Source: Oculatella sp. LEGE 06141 (lineage in GTDB: Bacteria > Cyanobacteriota > Cyanobacteriia > Elainellales > Elainellaceae). From it: a stretch of 60,732 nt of DNA. Shown piece after piece: positions 36,528 through 46,104 of the stretch. The stretch covers positions 1-60,732 of the forward strand of contig NZ_JADEWO010000041.1 in NCBI RefSeq assembly GCF_015207605.1, read 5' to 3'. A program made the translations under genes and the position numbers. The notes beneath the pieces are model-generated. The model did not search any database and had not been told where the DNA came from. It saw nothing but the letters and a program-made list of their open reading frames with translations. Each line of letters starts with the position of its first letter. Position 1 is the first letter of the stretch.

Positions 36528-37493
36528 ATGAAACTGCACGTCCTACTTGGTTCAGGTCTGGTTTTCCTTTCTTCCCTATGGCCGCTCGGTGCGTCTGCCC
36601 TGGCTGAACCTCCAGTGGATCGAGTTTATGTGTTTGGTGACAGTCTGTCTGATACAGGCAATGTGTTTCGAGTCACCAATCGGCAAGCGCCTCCTAGCCC
36701 TCCCTATTTTGAAGGGCGTTATTCTAACGGCCCCGTCTGGCCCGAATACCTCATTCGTGATCTGGGTTTAACGTCTGATTCGCTCACCGATTTTGCCTTT
36801 GGCGGGGCTACCACTGGAACCACAAACAACAGCTCATCCATTTCTGCATTGGTGGGGCTGCAACAGCAGATTGATCGTTTTACCGCAACGACTTCAGACC
36901 CCGACCCAACGGCGCTGTATGTGGTTTGGGCTGGAGCAAACGATTATCTTGGGGGTAGTGCGATCGAGACGACCCAGCCGATCGCCAATTTAACCCATGC
37001 GATTACTCAACTGGTAGAGGCGGGCGCGACTCAAATTCTGGTGGCAAATCTACCCGATTTAGGCACCCTTCCACTCACGCGAAACACCGAGCGCGCTGCC
37101 AGGCTCAGTACCCTAACCCAACAGCACAACGCTCAACTGGCCGCGATGATGGAGCAGTTACAGCAGCAGTTTGGGGCGGACGTTGATCTGATTCCACTGG
37201 ATGTGAATACGTTGTTTGATGCAGCGATCGCCAACCCCGCTCGATATGGCTTTGCTAACGTCAATACGGCTTGTCTGGCGGTTCGCTGTTCCAATCCGGA
37301 CGACTACCTGTTTTGGGATCAGCTACACCCCAGCACGGCAGCTCATCAACAGATTGCGGCACTGGCGCGTTCGGCTTTGCAACCCGACACCGCACCCGTT
37401 ACGGAAGCAAACCCCGCTTTGGTCATTGGCGGCCTGCTGTTGGGCATGGTGGCATCGGTTCTGGTGATTAAATTCAGCAACAGTCCGACGTGA
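36528..37493 (+). CDS. SGNH/GDSL-family esterase or lipase, exported
   Basis: The frame opens further upstream inside the SLH gene, but the ATG at 36528 begins a clean signal peptide (MKLHVLLGSGLVFLSSLWPLGASALA), giving 321 residues. Block I FGDSLSDTGN puts the nucleophile at Ser39. Block II is GGAT, block III AGANDY, and block V DQLHPS supplies the Asp-His pair. Such enzymes hydrolyse ester bonds of lipids or acylated polysaccharides in the envelope. The C-terminus ends in a hydrophobic helix (ALVIGGLLLGMVASVLVIKF) and a short polar tail. This anchors it but lacks the PEP motif of exosortase substrates. Confidence 0.9.
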   Translation: MKLHVLLGSGLVFLSSLWPLGASALAEPPVDRVYVFGDSLSDTGNVFRVTNRQAPPSPPYFEGRYSNGPVWPEYLIRDLGLTSDSLTDFAFGGATTGTTNNSSSISALVGLQQQIDRFTATTSDPDPTALYVVWAGANDYLGGSAIETTQPIANLTHAITQLVEAGATQILVANLPDLGTLPLTRNTERAARLSTLTQQHNAQLAAMMEQLQQQFGADVDLIPLDVNTLFDAAIANPARYGFANVNTACLAVRCSNPDDYLFWDQLHPSTAAHQQIAALARSALQPDTAPVTEANPALVIGGLLLGMVASVLVIKFSNSPT

Positions 37494-37605
37494 ATGGTGC
37501 GTCACTTTAGCACTGTATATCAACTTTGTATAACAGATGGCGCAGGACACTGGTACCCCTGCACTAGGATAAGGTAAATACCCTCCTCACCGTTCAATCG
37601 TTTCT

Positions 37606-38385
37606 ATGAATCTTCTCACCCAACTTCTTCATCTCGTCGGTTCGGGAGCCTCGGCTTACATCATGTCGCGCAACATGCGTGATGCAAAAACGCGTCCAGA
37701 TATGCTGGCCGGGTTTCAGCTAGCAGAATCCGGTTCTGTGCCATTTTTAAGTGCGTTGAGCCAGCGAGCAGCCACAGAGGGCGACCAATGGCTGGCCGAG
37801 AAGCTCGATCGCCATGCTCAAGATGAGCAGCGCCACGGTCATATCTTCGCTCATGGTCTTAAGCAATTGAATAAGCAAGTGATTGACTTTAAATCCCTGC
37901 CCAAAACAACAGCCGACGGTAAGCCAGACGAACGGCGACGGAGTCCCTTCTTTGAAGCTTATTTTGAGGGCTATTCCCAGGCGGATCTGAAGCCAGAGAC
38001 TATCAACTGGCAGGTGTTTTTTGCCAGCACCTATATTCTGGAATTAGATGCCAGCAAAGACTTTGTGCGAATGGCGAATGCTTTACCGCAAGATGATGCC
38101 GTCAGCGCTAATTTACGCAAAGGCATTCTTAGTGTTGCCCATGACGAAACAGGGCACGCCGCTTATCTGCGGGAAGCTATGGAGCGATATTTGCCCCATG
38201 CTGAAGTTGCAGCTCTCATTGATGAATGGCGTACCCGTAAGGTGAATGCCATGCTGGCGATGATCGGTAATTTAGCTCGCAGAGGCAAAACTCCGTCGCT
38301 GGCTCAAGACGGTGTGCCAACTGAGCTATCTGAAGGCATGGCTGCAACGGATTCTGAGACCCAACCGTCTTTAACAGCAGCCTAG
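37606..38385 (+). CDS. ferritin-like diiron protein of unknown function
   Basis: 259 residues. The ligand pattern of a diiron four-helix bundle is visible: Glu41 (QLAESGSVPF), Glu74 and His77 (DEQRHGH), Glu146 (YILELDAS), and Glu181 with His184 (HDETGHA). Two E-x2-H pairs plus two single Glu match ferritin-like oxidases or hydroxylases rather than true ferritins. Distant relatives include tRNA-(ms2io6A) hydroxylases and DUF455-type proteins; I cannot assign a substrate. No signal peptide, so cytoplasmic. Residues 205 onward form a less conserved Ala/Thr-rich tail. Confidence 0.8.
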   Translation: MNLLTQLLHLVGSGASAYIMSRNMRDAKTRPDMLAGFQLAESGSVPFLSALSQRAATEGDQWLAEKLDRHAQDEQRHGHIFAHGLKQLNKQVIDFKSLPKTTADGKPDERRRSPFFEAYFEGYSQADLKPETINWQVFFASTYILELDASKDFVRMANALPQDDAVSANLRKGILSVAHDETGHAAYLREAMERYLPHAEVAALIDEWRTRKVNAMLAMIGNLARRGKTPSLAQDGVPTELSEGMAATDSETQPSLTAA

Positions 38386-38439
38386 TTCTGGCTCACGGCT
38401 CAGGCTAAGACGTTCAGAATTTGCTAAGACGGAAACGAA

Positions 38440-38471
38440 GGCGATCGCCACTTGTCGAGGCGGCGATCGCC
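38440..38471. repeat. paired GGCGATCGCC palindromes
   Basis: Two identical 10-bp palindromes containing HIP1 (38440-38449 and 38462-38471) are separated by 12 bases, between two same-strand genes. The pair can form a 10-bp stem in RNA and might act as a weak terminator for the ferritin-like gene. Confidence 0.45.
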
Positions 38472-38497
38472 CCCCTGTCCTGTTCGAGCAAGGTGTA

Positions 38498-39838
38498 ATG
38501 TCTTCACTTCGGATTTTGATGTTGGTACTATTGGGGGCGATCGCCTGTAGCCCTACCGCGTCAACCCAGTCTGCGGCCTCTCCCGATTCGGCGGTGTCAG
38601 CTCCAGTGGCCCAATCAGGCCGTTCGGAAACAGCGCAAACTCAAAATGTTGTCGCAACCGAACCGCTCATCCCCCGTCCGATCCAAATCGCGCTCGACGG
38701 GTTGCCCAATCCCTTCGACAGCCAGAGTGCTTCCCGTTCTCCCAATGTGGTTGAGATTCCAAACAATCCAACCCTGCAAGTCCCAGAAGGGTTTGTCGTC
38801 AATGTATTTGCAGAGGGGTTAGAGCGTCCTCGCTGGTTAGCCATAACTCCATCGGGCGATGTGCTGGTCACAGAAACGCCGCAGAACCAAATCCGACTGC
38901 TGCGGGATAGCAACGGGGACGGTGCTGCCGATGTCAGTCAGAAATTTGCAGGGGCAGATAATGGACTAAACCTGCCGCTAGGAATGGCCTTTTCCGACGG
39001 ATATTTCTTTTTGGGCAATACGAACGAAGTGCGCCGCTATCCCTACAGCGAAGGGCAAGAGCAAATTACCGGAACGGGTGAAAAGATTGCCGATCTGCCC
39101 GGAGAGGGATACAACCAGCACTGGACTCGAAACGTGGTAGTTTCACCAAACGAACAAAAGCTCTATGTTTCAGTCGGTTCCGCTTCCAATGTCGATCGAG
39201 AACCGTTACCCCGCGCCTCGGTGCAGGTGATGAATTTAGACGGGTCTGGACAGCAAACCTTTGCCTATGGACTGCGTAATCCAGTCGGTTTGGACTTCCA
39301 TCCGGTGACTGGGGAACTGTATACCACGGTCAATGAGCGGGACGGGTTAGGCGATGACCTGGTGCCCGATTACTTCACGCGGCTTCAGCAGGGCGAATTT
39401 TATGGATGGCCCTATGCGTATCTAACACCCGATCGCCTTGATCCTCGGCAGGCTCCCGGAGGCAATAGCCGCAACCCAGCACTGGCCGCCCAAACCAAAA
39501 CGCCAGATGTGTTGTTTCAAGCTCATTCAGCGGCGTTGGGGATGCAATTTTATCAGGGGAGTACTTTTCCAGAACGCTACCAGAATGGCGCATTTGCTGC
39601 CTTTCGCGGCTCCTGGAATCGCAATGAAGGCACGGGATACAAAATCGTATTCATTCCGTTCAATCAAGACAATCGCCCGGAAGGATATTACGAGGATTTT
39701 GTCACAGGCTTTCTCACCGATCCGGATGGGCCAGTGACCTGGGGTCGCCCGGTAGGAATGCTAGCCTTACCGGATGGCAGTTTGTTGTTTACGGAAGAAG
39801 CCAACGGTCGCATCTATCGGGTGCAATATCAGGGTTAG
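38498..39838 (+). CDS. PQQ-type sugar (sorbosone/glucose) dehydrogenase-like lipoprotein
   Basis: 446 residues. The signal peptide MSSLRILMLVLLGAIAC has a lipobox, so the mature protein is a periplasmic or outer-membrane lipoprotein. After a ~60-residue linker, a six-bladed propeller of the glucose/sorbosone dehydrogenase family runs from about residue 95 to the end: FVVNVFAEGLERPRWLAITPSGDVLVTE, YNQHWTRNVVVSPNEQKLYVSVGS, YGLRNPVGLDFHP and WGRPVGMLALPDGSLLFTEEANGRIYRV. Family members oxidise aldoses or sorbosone with PQQ. Many cyanobacteria lack PQQ synthesis, so the cofactor and reaction are uncertain. Converges on the nuclease gene 13 bases away. Confidence 0.85.
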   Translation: MSSLRILMLVLLGAIACSPTASTQSAASPDSAVSAPVAQSGRSETAQTQNVVATEPLIPRPIQIALDGLPNPFDSQSASRSPNVVEIPNNPTLQVPEGFVVNVFAEGLERPRWLAITPSGDVLVTETPQNQIRLLRDSNGDGAADVSQKFAGADNGLNLPLGMAFSDGYFFLGNTNEVRRYPYSEGQEQITGTGEKIADLPGEGYNQHWTRNVVVSPNEQKLYVSVGSASNVDREPLPRASVQVMNLDGSGQQTFAYGLRNPVGLDFHPVTGELYTTVNERDGLGDDLVPDYFTRLQQGEFYGWPYAYLTPDRLDPRQAPGGNSRNPALAAQTKTPDVLFQAHSAALGMQFYQGSTFPERYQNGAFAAFRGSWNRNEGTGYKIVFIPFNQDNRPEGYYEDFVTGFLTDPDGPVTWGRPVGMLALPDGSLLFTEEANGRIYRVQYQG

Positions 39839-39851
39839 ATGTGAGGGTGAA

Positions 39852-40571
39852 CTACGGCAACCGTTCGCAGGCAACGCCATCAAGATCGCCATCTAGCCGA
39901 TGGGGATCGCCCGGAAACGCGGTTAGCACAGCCTGAGCCTCTGCCTGCGTCCTGAAATCCTGGCAGTCACAGTCGGTATTCACGCAGGCTGGAAAATCTG
40001 CGATCGCATCATCGTCAGTCGATGAAGGCGGCTCAGGCTGGTTGTTTTGTCCTTGACGAAATTCCCACGGCATAAGCGGACTGGCTTGTTGCCAAAACCC
40101 TGTCTGTCGCTGCTGTGCTTGTGCCTCTGCTTGCAGGTATTGGTTACGAGTATCGGCACAGCGGTCTAAATACTCGCGATACACCACTGCCTGTCCTTCT
40201 TCAACCAGCTTCAGGTTAATTGAGGCATGGTTCACAAATAGCTCGGCCACCAACCGACCATACTGGTCGCGATCGGCAACCCGCATCTGAACCACCTGTC
40301 CCGGCGGCAGTAGTTCGTTGAGCCTGCTGGCGGCCTGTTCTCCCCAGGGAACTTGCGCGATTTCGGGTGCATCAATACAGGCCAGACGAACGGTGATCGT
40401 CTGTTCCTGATCCCGAATCCTCAGTGTGTCGCCATCTCCGGTGCTAATAACAACCGGGAGACTGGCTTGCACTTGAGCAGGCGATCGCTCGTTTAATTCC
40501 GTTGCCATAGGAAGGGTGCAGCCGACCATACCACACAATAATGCAGACACTAGCCACACCATCGGGATCAT
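39852..40571 (-). CDS. thermonuclease-family nuclease with Excalibur domain, lipoprotein
   Basis: A TTG at 40604 is possible, but I chose the ATG at 40571 because it starts a compact signal peptide (MIPMVWLVSALLCGMVGC) with a lipobox Cys; 239 residues. The SNase fold is shown by STGDGDTLRIRD, the Arg of RLACIDAPE, the Glu of PWGEQAA and the Arg of VYREYLD, corresponding to the catalytic Arg-Glu-Arg set, plus YGRLVAELFV. The C-terminal ~40 residues carry the calcium-binding Excalibur motif (DGDLDGVACERLP) with paired Cys. It should degrade extracytoplasmic nucleic acid in a calcium-dependent way. It follows the GH57 gene closely on the same strand. Confidence 0.9.
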   Translation of the reverse strand: MIPMVWLVSALLCGMVGCTLPMATELNERSPAQVQASLPVVISTGDGDTLRIRDQEQTITVRLACIDAPEIAQVPWGEQAASRLNELLPPGQVVQMRVADRDQYGRLVAELFVNHASINLKLVEEGQAVVYREYLDRCADTRNQYLQAEAQAQQRQTGFWQQASPLMPWEFRQGQNNQPEPPSSTDDDAIADFPACVNTDCDCQDFRTQAEAQAVLTAFPGDPHRLDGDLDGVACERLP

Positions 40572-40613
40572 AGATTTATACGTAGAAGGAACGGACGGCT
40601 GCAACTATGCGAT

Positions 40614-43346
40614 TTAGGGCAGGGCATTTAACCACGGACTGACATCTACCGCTAACTGTTGCCCTAACGCCAGAAGTTGGCGCAATTGAAGCAAATTCCA
40701 GTTGGGTTCTGTTCCTGGCGGTGCGTCGGCTGCGGTGGTGTGCCAATCAGCGCTGTTGCTGGTTTGCCAAACTGCCAGTTGGGGCAGGATTTGACTGTGC
40801 AAACTCTTAAAGTAAAGTTCCTGGGCGCGATCGAGCGATAGACCAACTCGAAGATGATGCCCCAGTTCGATCAGCCTCTCTAACCACTCAATATCGGCTT
40901 TGGCGGTGTTGGCATCATAGGCGTAGATTAAATGCCAGAGCGATCGCAACACTAACCGTTCCAGAGTTTGCTTAGCTTGCGGAACCTTGAGATGGCAACG
41001 CAAATGGTTGGCTTCAGCCGCGATCGCCTCCAGTTCCGACAAATAACTGAAACACAGTTCTAAACTGCTGGGTGGAAAATCACTGGTTTCCCGCTCTAGC
41101 GCTTGCAGCGAGACCGTTGCGCGGTGGCTAATTGCCACCTCAGCCGCCACCTGTAACTCCTGCGGTACGTCTAGCTCGTCTTGCTGGAAGGCAACTAGCA
41201 CACCGTAGTTGTCGCGGTAAACCTGAGTGTAAAGCTGATCGAGTCGCGTCAACGTCTCCTGACTGAGCAATCGCATGATGCGATGCTGCTCTTCAGCACA
41301 CAGCGATCGCAGGTCATAGGACTGATCCCCAAAAATGCGGTTCATTGCCAGAATGGTTTGAGCAGAACTGGCCTGTTTCAACGCGTCAAACAGAGTGTCT
41401 TTCACCTGGCTATAGGCGCGTCGTCCCACAAATGGCTGAATACAGCAGTGAAAATCCCATCCACCCAGGTGTAATACGGCAAACACCAGATTGGCACTTT
41501 CCCGTGTGATTTCAGACGTGAGCTGAATTTGCCCAACGGCTAGAGTCAGCGATCCAATCCGCTGTAACTGATAGTCGGCTTGATGCGCGGAGTAGCAATA
41601 AATTCGCTGCTCTCGGGTATACGTCATAAACAGAGACCCGATCGCATAATGCGCCGCGACCTGTTTCAGGCTCACCTGGGAGGGTGCTACGAGCTGGCGA
41701 TACACCTCTGCCCCAGTCTGGAAACACTCGACATTGCTAGGAATGGAGGCCAGCCGCCTGATAAAAGCTTTCTCTAACTGCACCCCTGCAACATCCCCTG
41801 CCAATTCGATCGCATGAGCCGCATAACGCAACAGTTGCACGCCCTCTGGACGGGAGACTTCTTCAAAAAACCAGCCGCAACTGGTATACATCAACAACGC
41901 GTGACGCTGCATTTCGAGCAGACGTAATGCGTCAATGCGTTCCGCCGAGGTCAGCTTGTGCGACTGGTGCCGGGCTAAAAATCGATTAACATTAGCAGGG
42001 CTGCGATCGAGGATCACCTGCACATAAGCATCGCGCGCTTGCCAGGGATCGCTAAAGAACTTTTTACCCGATTCTTCATAAACGGTAATCAGCTGATCCC
42101 GTAACCAGTTCAAGCAATCTCGTAAGGGTCGGCGCCACTTCTGGTTCCACACACCACCCCCACCACAACCGCAATCGTCTTGCCATCGATTAACTCCATG
42201 AGAACAGCTCCAGGCGGTCACTGGTTTTAGTTCAACTTCCCAACTCGGTGGACTCAGGCTGAGATAGTGGGCAAAATTCGTCACAGTCCAGCCGCGATTG
42301 GGAAACTCACCCACCAAAGCATAGGCCAGGGTTTTTTCGCATCCCTTTTTGTGGTGCCCAAATGTCTCACCATCGGTGGCAGCCGAAATCAATTGTGACG
42401 GACGATGATCCCCGCGAATAGCTTGCCCAACACGCCCTGCAAAATGCTGGGAACTGCTCAGGACGTCGTTAAATCCCATATCGCGCGAGATCGGCCCATC
42501 GTAGAAAAAGATATCAATATAATCAGTGCTGCGATCGCCTTCTGGTAAATAACAGCGATAGGGCTGGTTGGGATCAATCTGGCTGCCCCCCACCTCAACC
42601 CATTCAGAATCGGCCTCGTGATGGGTCGGCAGCGGACGGCACCGTTGCGCCTGGGAGGGCGCTAAAACAATGAACGCGATCCCTTCTTCAACCAGCACCT
42701 TCAGCGTGGCGTAATCTACGGCTGTTTCTGCTAACCACATCCCCTCGGGATCGCGCCCAAACCGGGCTTTGAAGTCGGCTTTACCCCAGCGAATCTGCGT
42801 GTATTTGTCGCGCTCATTCGCGAGCGGCATGATGATATGGTTGTAGACCTGGGCGATCGCATTTCCATGCCCATTTAACCGCTCACAGCTATGGCGATCG
42901 GCTTCCAAAATTCGCTGATACGCTTCCACATCGTGCTGCTCTAGCCAGCTCATCAGCGTCGGGCCAATGTTGAAGCTCATGTACTCAAAGTTATTGACGA
43001 TCCCCACCAGTTCGCCGCGATCGTTCATAATTCGCGCGAAGGCATTGGGACGGTAGCATTCATGGTGAATCCGCTCATTCCAGTCATGGAAGGGAGCTGC
43101 ACTGGGTTGACGCTCGATCGCATTTAAGTAAGGATTCTCACGGGGCGGCTGATAGAAGTGGCCATGCACCGTCACATAAACACCAACAGCAGTTTCTAGG
43201 GGATCGTTTGTCCTGGACTCAGCAACAGGCATACCATCGGGGATCGCTACTGTTTCCAACATCGGTTCAATAGAATGCAAGGGTTCAGAGACAGATGAAT
43301 CTGCTGTAGAAAGTGCCACAGATTCTAGATTTTGAGAAGAAGTCAT
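40614..43346 (-). CDS. glycoside hydrolase family 57 protein with DUF3536
   Basis: 910 residues from the ATG at 43346 (the frame extends to 43385). The GH57 part starts at VYVTVHGHFYQPPRENPYL near residue 60 and contains NNFEYMSFNIGPTLMSWL, GMWLAETAVDYATL with the likely nucleophile Glu, and SAATDGETFGHHKKG with the acid Asp. The ~500-residue C-terminal half is the DUF3536 region. GH57 enzymes act on alpha-glucans (4-alpha-glucanotransferase, amylase or branching enzyme). The exact reaction of the DUF3536 type is not established. No signal peptide, so it probably works on cytoplasmic glycogen. It is co-oriented with the nuclease gene downstream. Confidence 0.9.
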   Translation of the reverse strand: MTSSQNLESVALSTADSSVSEPLHSIEPMLETVAIPDGMPVAESRTNDPLETAVGVYVTVHGHFYQPPRENPYLNAIERQPSAAPFHDWNERIHHECYRPNAFARIMNDRGELVGIVNNFEYMSFNIGPTLMSWLEQHDVEAYQRILEADRHSCERLNGHGNAIAQVYNHIIMPLANERDKYTQIRWGKADFKARFGRDPEGMWLAETAVDYATLKVLVEEGIAFIVLAPSQAQRCRPLPTHHEADSEWVEVGGSQIDPNQPYRCYLPEGDRSTDYIDIFFYDGPISRDMGFNDVLSSSQHFAGRVGQAIRGDHRPSQLISAATDGETFGHHKKGCEKTLAYALVGEFPNRGWTVTNFAHYLSLSPPSWEVELKPVTAWSCSHGVNRWQDDCGCGGGGVWNQKWRRPLRDCLNWLRDQLITVYEESGKKFFSDPWQARDAYVQVILDRSPANVNRFLARHQSHKLTSAERIDALRLLEMQRHALLMYTSCGWFFEEVSRPEGVQLLRYAAHAIELAGDVAGVQLEKAFIRRLASIPSNVECFQTGAEVYRQLVAPSQVSLKQVAAHYAIGSLFMTYTREQRIYCYSAHQADYQLQRIGSLTLAVGQIQLTSEITRESANLVFAVLHLGGWDFHCCIQPFVGRRAYSQVKDTLFDALKQASSAQTILAMNRIFGDQSYDLRSLCAEEQHRIMRLLSQETLTRLDQLYTQVYRDNYGVLVAFQQDELDVPQELQVAAEVAISHRATVSLQALERETSDFPPSSLELCFSYLSELEAIAAEANHLRCHLKVPQAKQTLERLVLRSLWHLIYAYDANTAKADIEWLERLIELGHHLRVGLSLDRAQELYFKSLHSQILPQLAVWQTSNSADWHTTAADAPPGTEPNWNLLQLRQLLALGQQLAVDVSPWLNALP

Positions 43347-43928
43347 AAAAAAGCTGCCCTGTGAATGAAAACAAGGGAATCGCAAAACTGATGTAGCAGT
43401 GGCTGGATATTTTCGCTCAATTCGCGTTTAGAGGTTTTGCAGACGGATGAGCAGGTCTGCAATGGACAACAGCTCTGAAAGATATCTTGTGCTGCTTAAA
43501 ACTCAGCTTCTCGAACGCTCATCACTTGATGACGTTGCAACAACCAATTCGTTTCTTTGTCAGCTCTTTGTTAGCTCACAATGCAGCTTGCAGGACAACC
43601 GATTCAAGCCAACAAGCGCAATATGATGCAACGTAACTGAAATTTTGATGGGTGAAAACCTACTCAAAAGCTTAGATTGCTGGGGATCAACTCAGTCCTT
43701 AGAGAGAAACGCGATCGAGCCAACAATGGTGGGATATCAATCTAACAAAGCGAGGTCTGTAGCGCCACAGTACTAGCTGAATGTGTCTTAACTTAAACTG
43801 TAAAGCGAATCTAAAGAGCGCCAGTTTACACTTCAAAATAAAATTTTATCAATTATATTCTCAAATCCACAGTTCGTCATCAGCGGTGCAGCACTTGGCT
43901 GCGATCGAGTTCGACGATACGGTTAAAC

Positions 43929-43969
43929 AGAGGGCGGCAGCTCGGTTACTATCCAAGCCGCCGCCCTCT
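43929..43969. repeat. 10-bp GC-rich inverted repeat
   Basis: AGAGGGCGGC (43929-43938) and GCCGCCCTCT (43960-43969) are perfect inverted repeats around 21 bases. It lies past the glnA terminator. It may be a second terminator or a small repeat element. Confidence 0.45.
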
Positions 43970-44005
43970 ATCGCCATCAATCATCCAACCTAACCCATTA
44001 AACTA

Positions 44006-44035
44006 AGGTGGGCCAGCACCAGCGCTAACCCACCT
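44006..44035 (-). terminator. glnA terminator
   Basis: AGGTGGG (44006-44012) pairs with CCCACCT (44029-44035), with AGC/GCT pairing inside. It starts about 60 bases past the glnA stop. On the minus strand a weak T-rich run (TTAGTTT) follows. Confidence 0.6.
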
Positions 44036-44095
44036 CTCTCTACATCCAGATGTCTGGCACTTTGGTCTAAATCACCGACCTGCTAGTCCTAAGCA

Positions 44096-45517
44096 CTAGC
44101 AGTCGTAGTAGAGCGCAAACTCATAGGGATGAGGACGTAGCCGCATGGGGTTCACCTCATTGTCGAGCTTGTATTCGATCCAGTTCGTAATGAAGTCTTC
44201 CGTAAACACGCCACCAGCGAGCAGGAACTCATGGTCGGCTTCCAGACACTTCAACGCATCCAGCAGAGAGCCAGGGGTTGAAGGAATCTTAGCCAATTCC
44301 TCCGGGCTGAGGTCATAAATATCCACATCCAGAGATGCGCCGGGATCAATCTGGTTTTTGATACCGTCTAACCCAGCACAAAGCATCGCAGCAAACGCCA
44401 GATAAGGATTAGATGTTGCATCAGGACAACGGAACTCCAACCGCTTTGCCTTTGGATTGGTACCAGAGAGAGGAATTCTCACAGAAGCAGAACGATTACC
44501 TTGAGAGTAAGCCAGGTTTACCGGAGCCTCAAACCCGGGCACCAGGCGCTTATAGGAATTCGTGGTTGGATTAGTGAAGGCCAATAGCGCCGGAGCATGC
44601 TTCAAAATGCCACCGATGTAGTGCAGTGCCATCTGGCTTAAGCCAGCATAGCCATCTCCAGCAAACAGGGGTTGCCCATCCTTCCAAATAGATTGATGGG
44701 TATGCATTCCAGATCCGTTGTCGTTGAAGAGCGGCTTCGGCATAAACGTTACTGTCTTGCCGTAGCGTCTGGCAACATTCTTGATGCAATATTTGTAGGT
44801 CATCAAGTAATCAGCCGCTTTCACTAGCGGTGCAAAGCGGAAACCCAATTCGCATTGTCCGCCAGTGGCAACTTCATGGTGGTGTTTCTCAATCGGAACA
44901 CCACAGGCCGCCATCGTTAACAGCATCTCAGTTCGCATATCCTGCGATGTGTCAGTGGGTGCAACCGGAAAATACCCCTCCTTATAGCGAGGTTTGTAAC
45001 CCAGGTTGCCGCCTACTTCCTCTTTGCCAGAGTTCCAGCGACCCTCAACGGAATCCACATAATAGAAGCTGGTGTTCTGAGTCTGGTCAAAGCGAACATC
45101 ATCAAAGATAAAGAATTCAGCTTCTGGCCCCACGAAAGCGGTATCGCCAAGCCCGGTAGAAATCAAGTAATCTACCGCTTTCTGGGCAATCACCCGAGGG
45201 CAACGGGCATAGGGTTCACCCGTGCGGGGTTCTTGAATGCTGCAAATAACGCTCAGGGTTGGCTCTTTCATGAAGGGATCAATCCAAGCGGTTGTTGGAT
45301 CAAGCACCATTGACATGTCTGATTCGTTAATGGCTTTCCATCCGCGAATACTGGAGCCATCGAACGGTACACCTTCTGTGAAGCTGCTTTCGTCAATCTG
45401 ATCGTGAAATAGTGTCAAGTGCTGCCAGATACCCGGCATGTCAATAAATTTCAGATCGATCATCTTGATGTCTTGATCTTTGATCATGCTCAAGACGTCT
45501 TGTGGGGTTTGTGCCAT
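44096..45517 (-). CDS. glnA: glutamine synthetase, type I
   Basis: Cytoplasmic enzyme that joins ammonium to glutamate with ATP, the entry step of nitrogen assimilation in the GS-GOGAT cycle. 473 residues, the normal GSI length. Signatures seen: [15 protein letters not shown] (the latch/active-site loop), [10 protein letters not shown] with metal-binding Glu, GMHTHQSIW, and the NRSASVRIP segment. The tyrosine used for adenylylation in enterobacteria is present in [10 protein letters not shown], although cyanobacterial GS is generally controlled by small inactivating factors instead. None of those factors is in the window. An AAGGAG ribosome binding site precedes the ATG. Expression is driven by the NtcA-type promoter at 45832-45873, leaving a leader of about 300 nt. 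Confidence 0.98.
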   Translation of the reverse strand: MAQTPQDVLSMIKDQDIKMIDLKFIDMPGIWQHLTLFHDQIDESSFTEGVPFDGSSIRGWKAINESDMSMVLDPTTAWIDPFMKEPTLSVICSIQEPRTGEPYARCPRVIAQKAVDYLISTGLGDTAFVGPEAEFFIFDDVRFDQTQNTSFYYVDSVEGRWNSGKEEVGGNLGYKPRYKEGYFPVAPTDTSQDMRTEMLLTMAACGVPIEKHHHEVATGGQCELGFRFAPLVKAADYLMTYKYCIKNVARRYGKTVTFMPKPLFNDNGSGMHTHQSIWKDGQPLFAGDGYAGLSQMALHYIGGILKHAPALLAFTNPTTNSYKRLVPGFEAPVNLAYSQGNRSASVRIPLSGTNPKAKRLEFRCPDATSNPYLAFAAMLCAGLDGIKNQIDPGASLDVDIYDLSPEELAKIPSTPGSLLDALKCLEADHEFLLAGGVFTEDFITNWIEYKLDNEVNPMRLRPHPYEFALYYDC

Positions 45518-45831
45518 GAATTACTCCTTAGCTTCTGGGCTATCTCAAATCTGGAAGAGAGAGGGATTTTACGATAGTGATCAAGTTGGCCGAATCAAAC
45601 CCTTATAAGGGATTAATCAGGTCAAGGTAGAAAGGCAAAACCTAGATACAGAGCCACTTATGCTTTTAGGACTAAAACGTATAGGTCTGACTGCGCCCAA
45701 TCAATTGCGCCAAATCAATATCAATGTGCTAACGGTCAGTATCTCCCCCATCGTTGCTGTAATCCGTATCAGAATTAGCTTTGCTCAAGAATGAATGCTC
45801 GCTAAGCGATGAGCTTTGCCACACCTGAATC

Positions 45832-45873
45832 ATCCTAGAAACAGGGATGGTGACGGTTTGTATCAAGGAATAC
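45832..45873 (-). promoter_or_regulatory. NtcA-activated promoter of glnA
   Basis: GTA-N8-TAC lies at 45860-45873, flanked symmetrically as TTTGTA/TACAAA (45857-45876). Reading the minus strand, exactly 22 bases separate it from TAGGAT (45837-45832), which fits TAN3T. GTAN8TAC-N22-TAN3T is the established class II NtcA promoter layout, activated by 2-oxoglutarate-bound NtcA under nitrogen shortage. Expected transcription start is near 45825. Confidence 0.88.
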
Positions 45874-46104
45874 AAAACTGTAGTTGTCCGGCGAATTCTG
45901 TGGCTGTATTTTGCAAAACTCGGCTGTTGCTAAGGGATTTAAACAGCCATCGTTTAGCCATGCTGCGTCAACCCAGCCACTCTCAGCACATAAAACTTAA
46001 TACCCAAAACGGGGATCTGGCCTGATGTCTGCTCAAACATGCCAAACCTAGCGTGGTAGACTTTCTCTAAAGCGTTTGCTAAAGCCTTTTGGTTGATACC
46101 TCAT

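Larger units (their letters stand above)
43347..44095. other. intergenic region between GH57 and glnA
   Basis: 749 bases. The left part is the upstream region of the GH57 gene, with no recognisable box. The right part holds two hairpins downstream of glnA (43929-43969 and 44006-44035). A 70-codon frame at 43781-43993 overlaps the first hairpin and is not convincing. Confidence 0.45.

Noticed and set aside
36528-37493. C-terminal hydrophobic tail of the GDSL esterase as a PEP-CTERM sorting signal
   Set aside because: The helix is not preceded by a PEP motif and is not followed by the Arg-rich tail expected of exosortase targets.
43781-43993. 70-codon frame between GH57 and glnA
   Set aside because: It overlaps a GC-rich inverted repeat, has no ribosome binding site and no recognisable composition of a protein.
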